Shown here piece by piece: positions 53,262 to 62,264 of a stretch of DNA of 64,000 nt. This stretch comes from Mycobacterium lentiflavum. GTDB taxonomy: Bacteria > Actinomycetota > Actinomycetes > Mycobacteriales > Mycobacteriaceae. Below the pieces are notes generated by a model. That model saw only the letters and a list, made by a program, of their open reading frames with translations, did not search any database and was not told the DNA's origin. How positions within the stretch are numbered: the first letter of the stretch is position 1; every line of letters starts with the position of its first letter. The DNA lies in assembly GCF_022374895.2 (NCBI RefSeq), contig NZ_CP092423.2, positions 3,224,001 through 3,288,000 of the forward strand, read 5' to 3'. The position numbers were made by a program, and so were the translations under genes.

Positions 53262-54128
53262 TCAGCCGACGACCTCGAAGATCGCCGCTGCCGACGTGAC
53301 GGCCTTGTCCGCGTTGCCTTCATCGTGCAGCAGCATGCGCACGCCGATACGTCCGGGACCACCGGCATGGGCGGTGCCCTCCACCCGGAACGGCCCGACC
53401 TTTCCGCGGGACATGAACATGACGTGCCAGCTGACGACCTGCACCTGGCGGGTGCCGGCGAGATCGGCAGCCAGGTCGATCGCCGCGGTCTCCAGCACGA
53501 CGTGCTGGGGCCCGATGTGCAATGCCGCGTCCGGCGAGGCGAGTTCGAGGCTGAGGGCGGGCAGCATCCAGTGCCCGTCGTCGCGTCTCGAGGCACCGAA
53601 GGCGGCCCACAGCGGCGGCAGGTCGGGCGAGTCCTCGACAATTAGCTCAGTGCCCGAAACATCCATCCTGTCAAGCCCTTCCGGCGGGATCCCGATGATC
53701 GCGCCCTGACCCTCGTTGAACGCGATCACCCGCTCCGGGTTGTCGGCGTCGACGATCTTGCACCGCCCGTACCCCATCGTGCGACCTTGGTGCACGATGC
53801 CAGAGCCGACGATCTCGACCCTAGAGACGTCGTAGCCGGGGTCGATGATCTGCACCGACGCGATGACCGGATTGGGCACCGCGACCATGTCCGTCTGACA
53901 GCCCTCGGGTGACGAGATCGCCAGCGGTGCAACCATAATTCCGCCCGCCTCATTGCGCATGTCGCGGCGGATCACGACGGTGTCGTCGACGTCGCCGATG
54001 TCCATCGACGAGTGCCTGCGACCGATGTAGCGGTAACTGAGCAGACCGGTCCAGCGGCGGTACAGCTCATCGCGATAGGCATCGGCGTCGCCGGCAAACT
54101 CCCGGATGTCACGCAGTTGGTCGCTCAC
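53262..54128 (-). CDS. Double-hotdog acyl-CoA thioesterase-like protein
   Basis: A 288-residue protein. The second half (HAGGPGRIGVRMLLHDEGNADKAVTSAAAIFEVV) and the first half (NPVIASVQIIDPGYDVSRVEIVGSGIVHQGRTMGYGRCKIVD) resemble hotdog thioesterase strands, where GIVHQGRTMGYG is like the PaaI-type substrate loop. No catalytic residue can be fixed by eye. Its 5' end overlaps the acyl-CoA dehydrogenase stop by 20 bases, so the two genes are co-translated. Perhaps it frees product acids from the CoA esters handled by that dehydrogenase. Confidence 0.65.
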   Translation of the reverse strand: MSDQLRDIREFAGDADAYRDELYRRWTGLLSYRYIGRRHSSMDIGDVDDTVVIRRDMRNEAGGIMVAPLAISSPEGCQTDMVAVPNPVIASVQIIDPGYDVSRVEIVGSGIVHQGRTMGYGRCKIVDADNPERVIAFNEGQGAIIGIPPEGLDRMDVSGTELIVEDSPDLPPLWAAFGASRRDDGHWMLPALSLELASPDAALHIGPQHVVLETAAIDLAADLAGTRQVQVVSWHVMFMSRGKVGPFRVEGTAHAGGPGRIGVRMLLHDEGNADKAVTSAAAIFEVVG

Positions 54129-55386
54129 TTTCGGCCACCTCTCTCCCCTTCTGCCAGGACGATCTGTTTCGCCGCACTTGGTTGAACGGCACGCCGCGGT
54201 CCGCGGCGTACTCGCGGGGCAAGTTCAGCACCCGCTCGCCGATCACGTTGCGCGCCATTTCGGTGGTGCCGCCGCCGATGCTGGCGATCTGACGGCCGAG
54301 GTACCGGATGCCGATATCGAGCAGCTCGGCGTCGTCCTCGACGACCGCGGACGTCCCCGTGACGGCGATCGCGGTATCGATTTCGACGTCGTGAACCGCG
54401 GCCATCTGCAAGCGAATGATCGATCCCGCGGTCGGCGGCAGCGCGCCGCCGGCCACCGCGTGGAAGACGTGCTCGCTGAGTTGACGCGCAACCGTTCGGT
54501 GGACCAGGGCACGTCCGATCATTTCACCGATGCGTTCATTACCCAGCTGGTCAGTCTTTTCGGCCAGCGCCAGCAGGTCGATCGAAACGTCTTCGGCCTC
54601 AGAGATTCCCGGTCCGCTGGTGTACTCCGAGCCGTCGCCCATGCTGCGGCGTTCGTGGTAGAGCTGTCGCGAAGCGACTTCCCAGCCCTTGCCCGCTTCA
54701 CCGACGACGGCGTCATCGCCCACCTCGACGTCGTCGAAGAACTCCTCGCAGAATTCGATGGAGCCGTTGATCTGCTGGATGCGGTTGATCGTTATTCCGG
54801 GGTGCTTAAGCGGCACCAGGAACATTGTCAGCCCCTCGTGTTTTGGTGCGTCCCAATCGGTCCGGGCCAAGCACAACCCGTAATCCGCGGCGAACGCCCA
54901 GGTGCTCCATGTCTTGGCGCCGTTGATGATCCACCGCCCGTCCCGGCGGTCGGCACGGGTGATGACGCCGGCGAGATCTGATCCCCCGCTCGGCTCGGAC
55001 AACAACTGAACCAGCACTTCGTCGCCACGCAGCGCCGCCCGGATGTGGGTGCGCTTCTGCTCCTCGCTACCCATGTCGAGGATGGTGGCGCAGCAGATGG
55101 CGAAGGAGGGCACGTTGAGCAATAACGGCGTTTCATAACCTTGCGCCTCGGCGTCGAAGGCCTTCTTGTACTCGTAGCCCAGCCCGAGACCGCCGTACTC
55201 CCGGGGAAAACAGATACCGGCGAAACCGCCGTCATACAACTTCTTTTGCAGCTCGCGCGCCCGGTGCCACGACGCCTCCGCATCACGTTCGAGAAGCGCT
55301 GCTTCTGCGGGATCCTGCCGCGGCATGTTCTCGGCCAACCATGCCCTGGCCCGGCTGCGAAACTCCGCTACGGTCTCGTCGGTCAC
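54109..55386 (-). CDS. Acyl-CoA dehydrogenase (FadE family)
   Basis: A 425-residue FAD-dependent acyl-CoA dehydrogenase. GGLGLGYEYKKAFDAE, QLLSEPSGGSDLAG (FAD/substrate loop), INGAKTWSTWAFAADYG, and the C-terminal IRYLGRQIASIGGGTTEMARNVIGERVLNLPRE. The final helix with TTEMARNVIGER is typical. The catalytic base by alignment is not clear by eye, a situation common in mycobacterial FadEs. Likely a step in fatty-acid or sterol/xenobiotic degradation. Divergent from the APH-type kinase gene. Confidence 0.9.
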   Translation of the reverse strand: MTDETVAEFRSRARAWLAENMPRQDPAEAALLERDAEASWHRARELQKKLYDGGFAGICFPREYGGLGLGYEYKKAFDAEAQGYETPLLLNVPSFAICCATILDMGSEEQKRTHIRAALRGDEVLVQLLSEPSGGSDLAGVITRADRRDGRWIINGAKTWSTWAFAADYGLCLARTDWDAPKHEGLTMFLVPLKHPGITINRIQQINGSIEFCEEFFDDVEVGDDAVVGEAGKGWEVASRQLYHERRSMGDGSEYTSGPGISEAEDVSIDLLALAEKTDQLGNERIGEMIGRALVHRTVARQLSEHVFHAVAGGALPPTAGSIIRLQMAAVHDVEIDTAIAVTGTSAVVEDDAELLDIGIRYLGRQIASIGGGTTEMARNVIGERVLNLPREYAADRGVPFNQVRRNRSSWQKGREVAESERPTA

Positions 55387-55469
55387 CAGGAGTGCCGAAT
55401 TCGTCTGTGCGTCATCGCCGCTGACCTCCCGACGCCGTTGTCGTGTCCAAACCTCGAGCTCGTGCTGGG

Positions 55470-55501
55470 CGACTGTACAGCGCCCGGCTAACGACTGTAC
55501 A
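55470..55501. promoter_or_regulatory. Direct repeats CGACTGTACA in a divergent promoter
   Basis: CGACTGTACA occurs at 55470-55479 and 55492-55501, 22 bases apart, each with the palindrome TGTACA. They lie in the 305-base gap (55387-55691) between the divergent FadE and kinase genes, which otherwise holds no gene. A TetR-type operator would fit; the two TetR genes at 57.5-58.7 kb are candidates. Confidence 0.55.
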
Positions 55502-55691
55502 CATCGCCGGCCCGCGACCGCAGGTCAACGAGTGCGCGTCCACGGCTTTGAGTCTGCGCCCACGGCGAGGAAGCTCCGAATTCGCGCCCTATGCAGGCTC
55601 GACGCACTCGCCCGCCCTGGCCGATTAGGTATCCGGGCTGGTAGGTTCGCGGAATCGGCGTTATTTTAATCGGCGATCGGAGGATCGGCGC

Positions 55692-56723
55692 ATGAGTGCT
55701 GCCGCAACGGATTTCGACGTTCCCCGATTCCGCGATTGGCTGGCGGCCGCGACAGGCGAGGCGGCGGACGTGTCGGTAATGCCCATTCGCGGAGGCGGCA
55801 GCTGCGAGATGTTCCGCGTCGACCGGCTGGGGCGGGCGTGGGTGGTACGCCGGGCGCCACTGGCCGCGGTTTCTGACACCGCTCACCAAGTGATCCGCGA
55901 GGCGCGCATCATGGAGACGCTGGGCGCGGCCGGGATACCGGTGCCCACGGTGCTGGCCCGCAGCGACGACCCCGCCATTCTGGGCGCACCGTTTTTCGTG
56001 ATGTCGTACGTCGACGGCGGGGTGATCCGCCGCGACGGACTTCCCGAAGCGCTGCAAAGAGCTCCGACGGCACACAATTTGATCGGCGAACAGCTGATCG
56101 ACACCCTGGTTGCTTTGCACTCGGTCGGCTGGGCGGGCACACCGCTGGCCGAATTATCGCACCCGCAGGGGTTTTTGCCACGCCAGGTCGATCGGTGGCT
56201 CGCGCAACTGAGTCGTTATCGGGCCCGCGAGCTGAACGGCGTGGACGAGCTCGCCGGCTGGCTGCGCGAGAACCTGCCCGACGACGGCGATCTCACCGTC
56301 ATGCACGGAGACTACAAGCTGGACAACGTCATCTGGGCGCCCGCGCCACCACCGCGGATCGCCTGCGTGGTCGACTTCGAGATGACGACGGTGGGCGATC
56401 CCCTGATCGACTTGGCATGGGCGATGATCTTCTGGCCCGAGGCCGGAAATCCCATCGCACTGGGGTCGCCGGACGCACCACATGGCATCGATCGCGACCA
56501 TTGCCAGACGCCGGAACAACTGATCGAGCGCTATGGCGAGGCCACCGGCCGCGACCTGTCACAATTCGGCTGGTACCAGGTATTCAGTGCGTGGAAGCTG
56601 GCGATCGTCCTGGAGGCGTCCTACGCGAAGTTTCTGCGCGGTGAGTCCCGCAATCCGATCCACGAGTTCTTTGGGGCGGTCATCGATGAACTGCTCAGCC
56701 GTGCAATGAGGTTCGCGCAATGA
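55692..56723 (+). CDS. APH/ACAD10-type phosphotransferase
   Basis: A 343-residue aminoglycoside-phosphotransferase-fold kinase: PIRGGGSCEMFRVDRLGRAWVVRR (ATP lid), catalytic loop VMHGDYKLDNVIW and CVVDFEMTTVGDPLIDLAWA (Asp of the metal loop). Members next to acyl-CoA dehydrogenases, like ACAD10/11 of animals, phosphorylate 4-hydroxyacyl-CoA before dehydration. That role suits this setting. ATG 55692 with GGAGG upstream. The stop overlaps the SDR by 4 bases. Confidence 0.86.
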   Translation: MSAAATDFDVPRFRDWLAAATGEAADVSVMPIRGGGSCEMFRVDRLGRAWVVRRAPLAAVSDTAHQVIREARIMETLGAAGIPVPTVLARSDDPAILGAPFFVMSYVDGGVIRRDGLPEALQRAPTAHNLIGEQLIDTLVALHSVGWAGTPLAELSHPQGFLPRQVDRWLAQLSRYRARELNGVDELAGWLRENLPDDGDLTVMHGDYKLDNVIWAPAPPPRIACVVDFEMTTVGDPLIDLAWAMIFWPEAGNPIALGSPDAPHGIDRDHCQTPEQLIERYGEATGRDLSQFGWYQVFSAWKLAIVLEASYAKFLRGESRNPIHEFFGAVIDELLSRAMRFAQ

Positions 56724-57484
56724 CCGACGAGCTGTTCGACGTTGCCGGCCGGGTCGTTCTGGTCACCGGAGGCAGCCGCGGCCTGGGTGCCGCGATGAGT
56801 GTCGGGCTGGCCGCGCGCGGCGCACGAGTGGTGATCGCCAGCCGAAAATTTGAGTCGTGCGACGCATTGGCCGCCACGATCACCGACTCGGGCGGGCAGG
56901 CCCACCCGTTGGCCTGCCATGTCGGCGACTGGGAGTCCTTGCCCGGCGTCGTCGAGGCCGCCGTTGCCCGGTGGGGCCGGCTGGACGGCTTGGTCAACAA
57001 CGCCGGGATGAGCCCGCTCGCGCCCTCGCTGCTGGAAACCTCAGAAATGTTGTTCGACAAGGTGATCGGCGTCAACTTGAAGGGCCCGACCCGGTTGACG
57101 GCGCTGGCTGCCACGGCAATGGCCGCGACCGGCGGCGGATCGATCATCAACATCAGTTCGCTGGCTTCGGTGAAACCCACGCCCGTCACCACGGTCTACG
57201 CGGCAGCCAAAGCCGGTCTGAACGCGCTGACCACCGCCTCGGCCATCGAATACGCCGGCGTCGGCGTGCGGGTCAACGGGATCATCTGCGGCACCTTCGA
57301 TACCGACGCGGCGTCGGGATTCGTCCGCAACCCCGACCTGCTGCCGGAACTGGTGCGCCGCATCGCACTCGGGCGGGTGGGCCGGCCCGGCGAGATCGTC
57401 GGGGCCGTCGTCTATTTGCTCTCCGACGCGTCGAGTTACACCACCGGCTCACTCATGACCATTGACGGCGGCGTCTCCGGCTGA
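56720..57484 (+). CDS. Short-chain dehydrogenase/reductase
   Basis: A 254-residue classical SDR: TGGSRGLGAAMSVG (NAD(P) motif), NNAG (about 91), Ser in NISSLAS, YAAAKAG (Tyr-Lys), RVNGIICGTFDTD. It ends GSLMTIDGGVSG. Coupled by an ATGA overlap to the APH-type kinase, so the pair may process hydroxyacyl-CoA. Substrate unknown. The stop codon abuts that of the convergent TetR gene. Confidence 0.92.
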   Translation: MTDELFDVAGRVVLVTGGSRGLGAAMSVGLAARGARVVIASRKFESCDALAATITDSGGQAHPLACHVGDWESLPGVVEAAVARWGRLDGLVNNAGMSPLAPSLLETSEMLFDKVIGVNLKGPTRLTALAATAMAATGGGSIINISSLASVKPTPVTTVYAAAKAGLNALTTASAIEYAGVGVRVNGIICGTFDTDAASGFVRNPDLLPELVRRIALGRVGRPGEIVGAVVYLLSDASSYTTGSLMTIDGGVSG

Positions 57485-58069
57485 TCAGCGGGACCGGGTC
57501 GCCGTGCGCTCGACGGCCCCTGCCTCGGCTCGCACCCCGGAGATCACCCACTCGACCAGCCGAGGGAAATTCTGTTCGATCTTGGCCGTCTCGGAGTCCG
57601 AGCGCTTCGGTTCACGCAGACCGCGCACCTCGACGATGGAATGGTTGATTGTCATGTGCGCCAGGCCGCGGCAGCACTCGGTGGCGAGCGGGCGTGGAAT
57701 TCCTTCTTGCAGAGTGGCTTTGAGTAGGGCGTTGACATACTCGGCAACAGCACTGCGGTCGTCGATGGTCATCAGCTCGGTCAGAAACGGATGCGCTCGA
57801 AGGGCGTTGTGCAATGCCTGACACCAGTGCACTGCCGTCGACTCCCAGGTGTCGTATTCCTTGAAGTCGAGTTTCAGCTGCGCAAAGTGGCGCGCGACCA
57901 GCGCCCTGATCAATGCTTCGCGATTGCCGACCTGCTGATACAGCGTGCGCGGTGAGATCTTGAGTGCGGCCGATAATCGACGAACGCTCAGAGCCTCGAT
58001 GCCTTCGGAATCCAACATGTCCAGCGCGTGCGTGAGGATGTCGTCGGCCGGGATCAGCGGCTTGGCCAT
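57485..58069 (-). CDS. TetR-family transcriptional regulator
   Basis: A 194-residue TetR regulator. HTH: IPADDILTHALDMLDSEGIEALSVRRLSAALKISPRTLYQQVGNREALI. ATG 58069 is chosen, because the family N-terminus begins just there; an upstream extension is unlikely. It stands 40 bases after the second TetR gene on the same strand and seems the last gene of the acyl-CoA dehydrogenase-oxidoreductase-TetR-TetR run. Possible binder of the TGTACA repeats at 55470. Confidence 0.9.
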   Translation of the reverse strand: MAKPLIPADDILTHALDMLDSEGIEALSVRRLSAALKISPRTLYQQVGNREALIRALVARHFAQLKLDFKEYDTWESTAVHWCQALHNALRAHPFLTELMTIDDRSAVAEYVNALLKATLQEGIPRPLATECCRGLAHMTINHSIVEVRGLREPKRSDSETAKIEQNFPRLVEWVISGVRAEAGAVERTATRSR

Positions 58070-58109
58070 CGCTGCATCGTACAAGCCCTGGCCCTGCCAA
58101 CACCGCAGG

Positions 58110-58694
58110 CTAAGCACTGTCGCGGCGAATACCTTCGATCAGGTAGTCGATGTGCGCGGCGAACAACTCGTCGACTTCTTCGCGAGTCACGCCGGCCGGG
58201 TCACTGCCGGCGAGGCGTCCCCGTCGGCGCGTCGAGTTGGTGCTGGGCGGATGGTCCATCGCGACGAAACCCACGGCCGCCCACGTCAGCAGCCGGCAGG
58301 CCCGCACCGACATATCGGTCGACATACCGTCGCGGCGCATGCTTTTGAGCAGTGGACGGGACGCTTTCAGATAGGCCGGGCGCTTCGCCTGCAGGAAGAG
58401 CCGGCTGTCGGCAGCGTCGGTCAGTCGTGCGCGAAGTTGGCGGGTCCAGCGGCGCGCGTAGTCCGGCCAGGATTCGTCGCGCTTCAGCTCCGGTGCGAGA
58501 TCGTCGAGCACATGCTCGGCGACCGCATCGATCAGCGCGTCCTTATTGCCGATTCGGGAGTAGACCGGTGGCGGCGTGACGCCCAATCGGTTAGCCACGC
58601 TGCGCATGCTGATCGCGTCCAGACCACCTTCCCGCATGATTTCCACTGCGGCAGCGACGATCTGGTCCGCGTCGAGCTCCAGTTCGCTGGGCAC
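58110..58694 (-). CDS. TetR-family transcriptional regulator
   Basis: A 194-residue TetR protein: LELDADQIVAAAVEIMREGGLDAISMRSVANRLGVTPPPVYSRIGNKDALIDAVAEHV. GTG start at 58694 with AAGGAG 9 bases before it. The C-terminal ligand domain (SRPLLKSMRRDGMSTDMSVRAC) is of the usual helical type. It follows the quinone-oxidoreductase-like gene by 17 bases. Two adjacent TetR genes of this length may regulate separate parts of the lipid cluster. Confidence 0.9.
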   Translation of the reverse strand: MPSELELDADQIVAAAVEIMREGGLDAISMRSVANRLGVTPPPVYSRIGNKDALIDAVAEHVLDDLAPELKRDESWPDYARRWTRQLRARLTDAADSRLFLQAKRPAYLKASRPLLKSMRRDGMSTDMSVRACRLLTWAAVGFVAMDHPPSTNSTRRRGRLAGSDPAGVTREEVDELFAAHIDYLIEGIRRDSA

Positions 58695-58711
58695 GTCTGC
58701 ACTCCTTGCAG

Positions 58712-59731
58712 CTAGCGGATAGTCAGGGTGATTTTGCCGATGTGTTCGTTTGCCCGCATCACCCGCAGCGCCTCGTCGAGGTGCTGCCAGTCGAGAACGT
58801 GGCTGATCTGCGGTTTGATGCCGGCCTTGGACACCACCTCACACATGTCGCGGTGAGCGCGCACGCTGCCCACCGTGATTCCGATGACGCGCAGGTTGTT
58901 CAACATCACCTCGGCGACCGCGATGGACGCCATGTCGAATCCGCTGAGCACACCGATCACCGCGATCGTGCCGCCCATGGCGGCCGCATGGAGCGAATGC
59001 GGCAGCGTCGCGGGGCCGCCGAGGTCGACGACCAGCTTGGCCCCACGACCGGCGGTCAGTCCCTTGACCTGCGTCTCCCAGTCCGGGGTGGTTCGGTAGT
59101 TGACCAGATGCGTTGCCCCCAAATCCGATCCGACCTTGAGCTTGTCGTCGGACGACGAGGTCAGGATTACGGTGGCACCCCGCGCCCGGGCTAGTTGTAC
59201 GACAAACAGCGATACTCCACCGGTGCCCTGGGTCACGACCACGTCGCCTTCGCCGATGTTTGCTTCCACCAACGCACTCCACGCCGTGACACCCGCGCAT
59301 GGGATCGTCGCGGCTTCGACATCGCTGAGGTGCGCAGGCGTGCGGACCAGGCCGGCGACATGTTCGACCCGGTATTGCTGCAGCCACCCGTCGCAGGTGT
59401 CGCCGGGCACTTCACGCTTGGCTTGCGGGGTGGGCGGGCCGTCGTGCCAGCCCGGGTGAAACGCACCCATGACGCGATCCCCGGGCCGCAACTCGTCGAC
59501 CCCCGGCCCGATCGCCACCACTTCCCCGGCGCCGTCGGTCATCGGAACCCGCGGCCAGGGCCCAGGCAGCAGGCCCATCAGATTGACGTTGTCGTGGAAG
59601 TTGAGGCTCGAGGCGTTGATCTTGACCAGTACCTGCCCGGGGCCGGGCTCGCCCACCGGCATTTCGACGGTCTGCACGGGCTCGCCGGGCCCGGTCATGA
59701 CGATGGCCCGCTGACGATTCGGAATACTCAT
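58712..59731 (-). CDS. Zinc-free MDR-family alcohol dehydrogenase/quinone oxidoreductase
   Basis: A 339-residue medium-chain reductase. ASSLNFHDNVNLMG (catalytic domain), DGAGEVVAIGPGVDELRPGDRV, and the Rossmann motif TQGTGGVSLFVVQLA. The cysteines of the zinc-dependent alcohol dehydrogenases are missing, as in quinone oxidoreductases and enoyl reductases. ATG 59731 overlaps the acyl-CoA dehydrogenase stop (ATGA), so they are translated together. Likely reduces an enone or enoyl-CoA-derived ketone. Substrate unknown. Confidence 0.87.
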   Translation of the reverse strand: MSIPNRQRAIVMTGPGEPVQTVEMPVGEPGPGQVLVKINASSLNFHDNVNLMGLLPGPWPRVPMTDGAGEVVAIGPGVDELRPGDRVMGAFHPGWHDGPPTPQAKREVPGDTCDGWLQQYRVEHVAGLVRTPAHLSDVEAATIPCAGVTAWSALVEANIGEGDVVVTQGTGGVSLFVVQLARARGATVILTSSSDDKLKVGSDLGATHLVNYRTTPDWETQVKGLTAGRGAKLVVDLGGPATLPHSLHAAAMGGTIAVIGVLSGFDMASIAVAEVMLNNLRVIGITVGSVRAHRDMCEVVSKAGIKPQISHVLDWQHLDEALRVMRANEHIGKITLTIR

Positions 59732-61023
59732 GCGACGCCGGCCTCCTGACGCAGTGCTTGCCATTTCTGTTCCGCCGCCGGCCGCCGCGAAGGAAGGTGA
59801 TCGGTCGGCCAACCTTGCACCGGACGGTACTTCTTGAGCACGTGCCGGGCCAACACCGACTTGTGCAGCTCGTCGGGACCGTCGCCGATCGATCCGAATC
59901 GCGTCATCCGATACCAGGATTCAACCGGCAGGTCACCGGAATACCCCAGCGCCCCGCACACCTGGATGGTGCGATCGAGCACGGCGAGCACCACCTTCGA
60001 TACATGGGCCTTGATCATGCCCAGCTCGGCACGCACCTCCGCCGCGCCGAAACGGTCCATCTTCCAAGCGGTCTGGAAGGTCAGCAATCGTGCTGACTGA
60101 ATCTCGGTGTGCGACAGCGCGATATAGTCTTGCACCATCTGATGTTCGCCCAGCAGGCGACCGTGCGACCGGCGCGAGACCGCGCGCTCACCCATGATGT
60201 CCAGGGCGCGCTGCGCTTGCCCGAGCCAGCGCATCGAGTGGTGGATGCGGCCGCCGCCAAGACGCTGTTGCGCCAGCACGAATCCGCCGCCACGCGGGCC
60301 GATCAGATGATCCGCGGGAACTCGGCAGTCGGCGAACACCACCTCGGCATGGTTACCACGCCGGCCGAACTCCGGGTCGGGATGCGCCATGGTCGGAATG
60401 TCCCGGACGATGTTGCACCCCGGCGTTGCAACCGGTACCACGAATATCGACGCGTGCCGGTGTGGCCGGCCGGCCGGGTCCGTCTCGGCAACCACCAAGA
60501 TGATGTCGGCACAGGATGCGTTGGTGGTAAACCACTTGTGGCCGTTGATGATCCAGTCTTCGCCGTCGAGCACAGCGGTGGTGGCGATGACGGTCGGGTC
60601 GGCACCAGCAAGAAAAGGTTCGGTCAGCGCGAACGCGCTGGATATCTCCCCGTCGAGATTGGGATGCAACCAGCGCTGCTTTTGCGCGTCGGTCGCGCCG
60701 TGTGCCAGCAACTCCATGTTCCCGCTGTCGGGCGCCTGGACCCCGAACAGCTCCATCGAGACCATGCACCGGCCGATGATCTCCGACATCAGCGCGAGCT
60801 TGAGTTGGCCCAATCCCGCGCCGCCCAGGCTGGGATCGAGGAACAGACCCCATAACCCCTGCGCCTTGACCTTTCCCTGTAGGTAACGCTTGACCGGCTG
60901 CCAGTCGTCGGGCGCAATCTCGGCCAGGATGGGTTCCAGCGGGATGACGTCGGAATCGATGAAATTGCGCATCCAGGAAAGCTTTTCAGCGAAATCTGGG
61001 TCGGTCTCGAAATCCCATGCCAT
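59728..61023 (-). CDS. Acyl-CoA dehydrogenase (ACAD11-like)
   Basis: A 431-residue flavoenzyme: WGLFLDPSLGGAGLGQLKLALMSEIIG, SAFALTEPFLAGADPTVIATTA, INGHKWFTTNASCADI, NHAEVVFADCRVPADHLIG, and the C-terminal CGALGYSGDLPVESWYRMTRFGSIGDGPDELHKSVLA. This C-terminal pattern recalls ACAD10/11, whose partner is an APH-type kinase, present at 55.7 kb. ATG 61023 (MAWDFETDPDFAEKL) is used; 13 more codons upstream are possible. Catalyses alpha,beta-dehydrogenation of an acyl-CoA. Confidence 0.91.
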   Translation of the reverse strand: MAWDFETDPDFAEKLSWMRNFIDSDVIPLEPILAEIAPDDWQPVKRYLQGKVKAQGLWGLFLDPSLGGAGLGQLKLALMSEIIGRCMVSMELFGVQAPDSGNMELLAHGATDAQKQRWLHPNLDGEISSAFALTEPFLAGADPTVIATTAVLDGEDWIINGHKWFTTNASCADIILVVAETDPAGRPHRHASIFVVPVATPGCNIVRDIPTMAHPDPEFGRRGNHAEVVFADCRVPADHLIGPRGGGFVLAQQRLGGGRIHHSMRWLGQAQRALDIMGERAVSRRSHGRLLGEHQMVQDYIALSHTEIQSARLLTFQTAWKMDRFGAAEVRAELGMIKAHVSKVVLAVLDRTIQVCGALGYSGDLPVESWYRMTRFGSIGDGPDELHKSVLARHVLKKYRPVQGWPTDHLPSRRPAAEQKWQALRQEAGVA

Positions 61024-61096
61024 CGCGGTCCTCACCATCGGTCGCACTCGCGACATCGGCACTTCCTTACAGCGAGATCACAGTGTAATCATGGTG

Positions 61097-61369
61097 TCAT
61101 ACGTCAGCGCAACACCCTGCTTCGTCTCGATCGATCACGAACTGAAATTGCCCTGTCGCATGGGCAACGTCGAGGTACTTCCAGACCCGGACGATCAACC
61201 CGTCCTGCACCTGCACCCACACGCAGTACTCGTTCTCGTAGGGCTGCCGCCGGCGAAAAACGCGGTTGCCCGCATCGTGAAGCGCGCCGCAGCGAGGAAG
61301 CGTCGGGGCAAATGTGATAACCCCGGTGTCCGGCGTTCGGGTCGCCGCGAAGTAGTCTGCCGTCAGCAT
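61097..61369 (-). pseudogene. Truncated SnoaL/NTF2-like gene
   Basis: An in-frame stretch of about 90 codons whose C-terminal part (YENEYCVWVQVQDGLIVRVWKYLDVAHATGQF) is a clear SnoaL-like strand pattern, the end of a protein usually about 130 residues. Nothing upstream on this strand supplies the missing N-terminal helices, because the divergent thioesterase begins at 61368. It is therefore probably a gene cut at the 5' end. The first residues may be non-coding. Confidence 0.5.
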
Positions 61370-62180
61370 GACGCCGACCCATCCTTTCGACAGGGCCCTC
61401 GAGCTCGATGTCCGCGACGCCGACACCAGGCGCGGCCGGACGCATCCGGAGTGGGCCAACATGGTCGGCCCGTTCGGCGGTATCACCACCGCAATCCTGC
61501 TGCGTGCCATCGAGACTCATCCTGGCTGCATCGGTGCGCCGTTGGCGGTGACGGTCAACTTCGCCGGCCCCGTCGCCGACGGCGACTTCGACATCTCGCT
61601 TCGAACCCCGCGCACTAACCGCAGCAGTCAGCACTGGATTGCCGAACTCAGCCAGGACGGCGACGTCAAGACCACCGCGACCGCGGTATTCGGCATCCGG
61701 CGCGATACCTGGGCCGACACCGAAGCGCGGCCACCGAACGCCCCTCCCCCGGAACAACTCACCCCCGGAGGCGGCCCGGAGGTCGTCGTCGCCTGGGCGC
61801 GCCTGTACGACATGCGCTTCGCCGAGGGCGCGTTTCCCGGCCCCGACGCCCAGCCCAGCCCGGCATCGCAGATCGCACTATGGGTGCGCGACCGCGAGCG
61901 GCGCCCGGTCGACTACCCTGCGCTGGCCGCCCTGTGCGACGTGTTCTACCCGCGGGTATTCCAGCGCCGCGGCGGCGTCGTCCCGGTCGGGACCATCTCG
62001 ATGACGACCTACTTCCATGCCGATCAGCAGGAGCTGGACGCGCTTGGCGGCGACTTCGTCCTAGCCTGCGCTCACGCCGATCGGTTCACCCATGGATATT
62101 CCGATCAGAGCGCGCAAGTGTGGAGTCGCGGCGGCGCGCTGCTGGCCACCACGCATCAGATCGTCTACTTCAAGGCCTGA
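61368..62180 (+). CDS. Acyl-CoA thioesterase (TesB/double hotdog)
   Basis: A 270-residue two-hotdog protein: HPEWANMVGPFGGITTAILLRAIETHPGCIGAPLAVTVNFAGPVADGDFDI (first hotdog) and MTTYFHADQQELDALGGDFVLACAHADRFTHGYSDQSAQVWSRGGALLATTHQIV (second). Matches the thioesterase-like PF13622 family, hydrolysing acyl-CoA to acid and CoA. It starts head-on to the truncated SnoaL gene. Likely part of the catabolic region. Confidence 0.85.
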   Translation: MTPTHPFDRALELDVRDADTRRGRTHPEWANMVGPFGGITTAILLRAIETHPGCIGAPLAVTVNFAGPVADGDFDISLRTPRTNRSSQHWIAELSQDGDVKTTATAVFGIRRDTWADTEARPPNAPPPEQLTPGGGPEVVVAWARLYDMRFAEGAFPGPDAQPSPASQIALWVRDRERRPVDYPALAALCDVFYPRVFQRRGGVVPVGTISMTTYFHADQQELDALGGDFVLACAHADRFTHGYSDQSAQVWSRGGALLATTHQIVYFKA

Positions 62181-62264
62181 CCCGCCCCGCTGATGTGCGG
62201 CTTGCGCATCAATGTCAGGCTGGGCGTGACGTCGAGGAAACCGGTACACCAGAATCGAGCCGCA

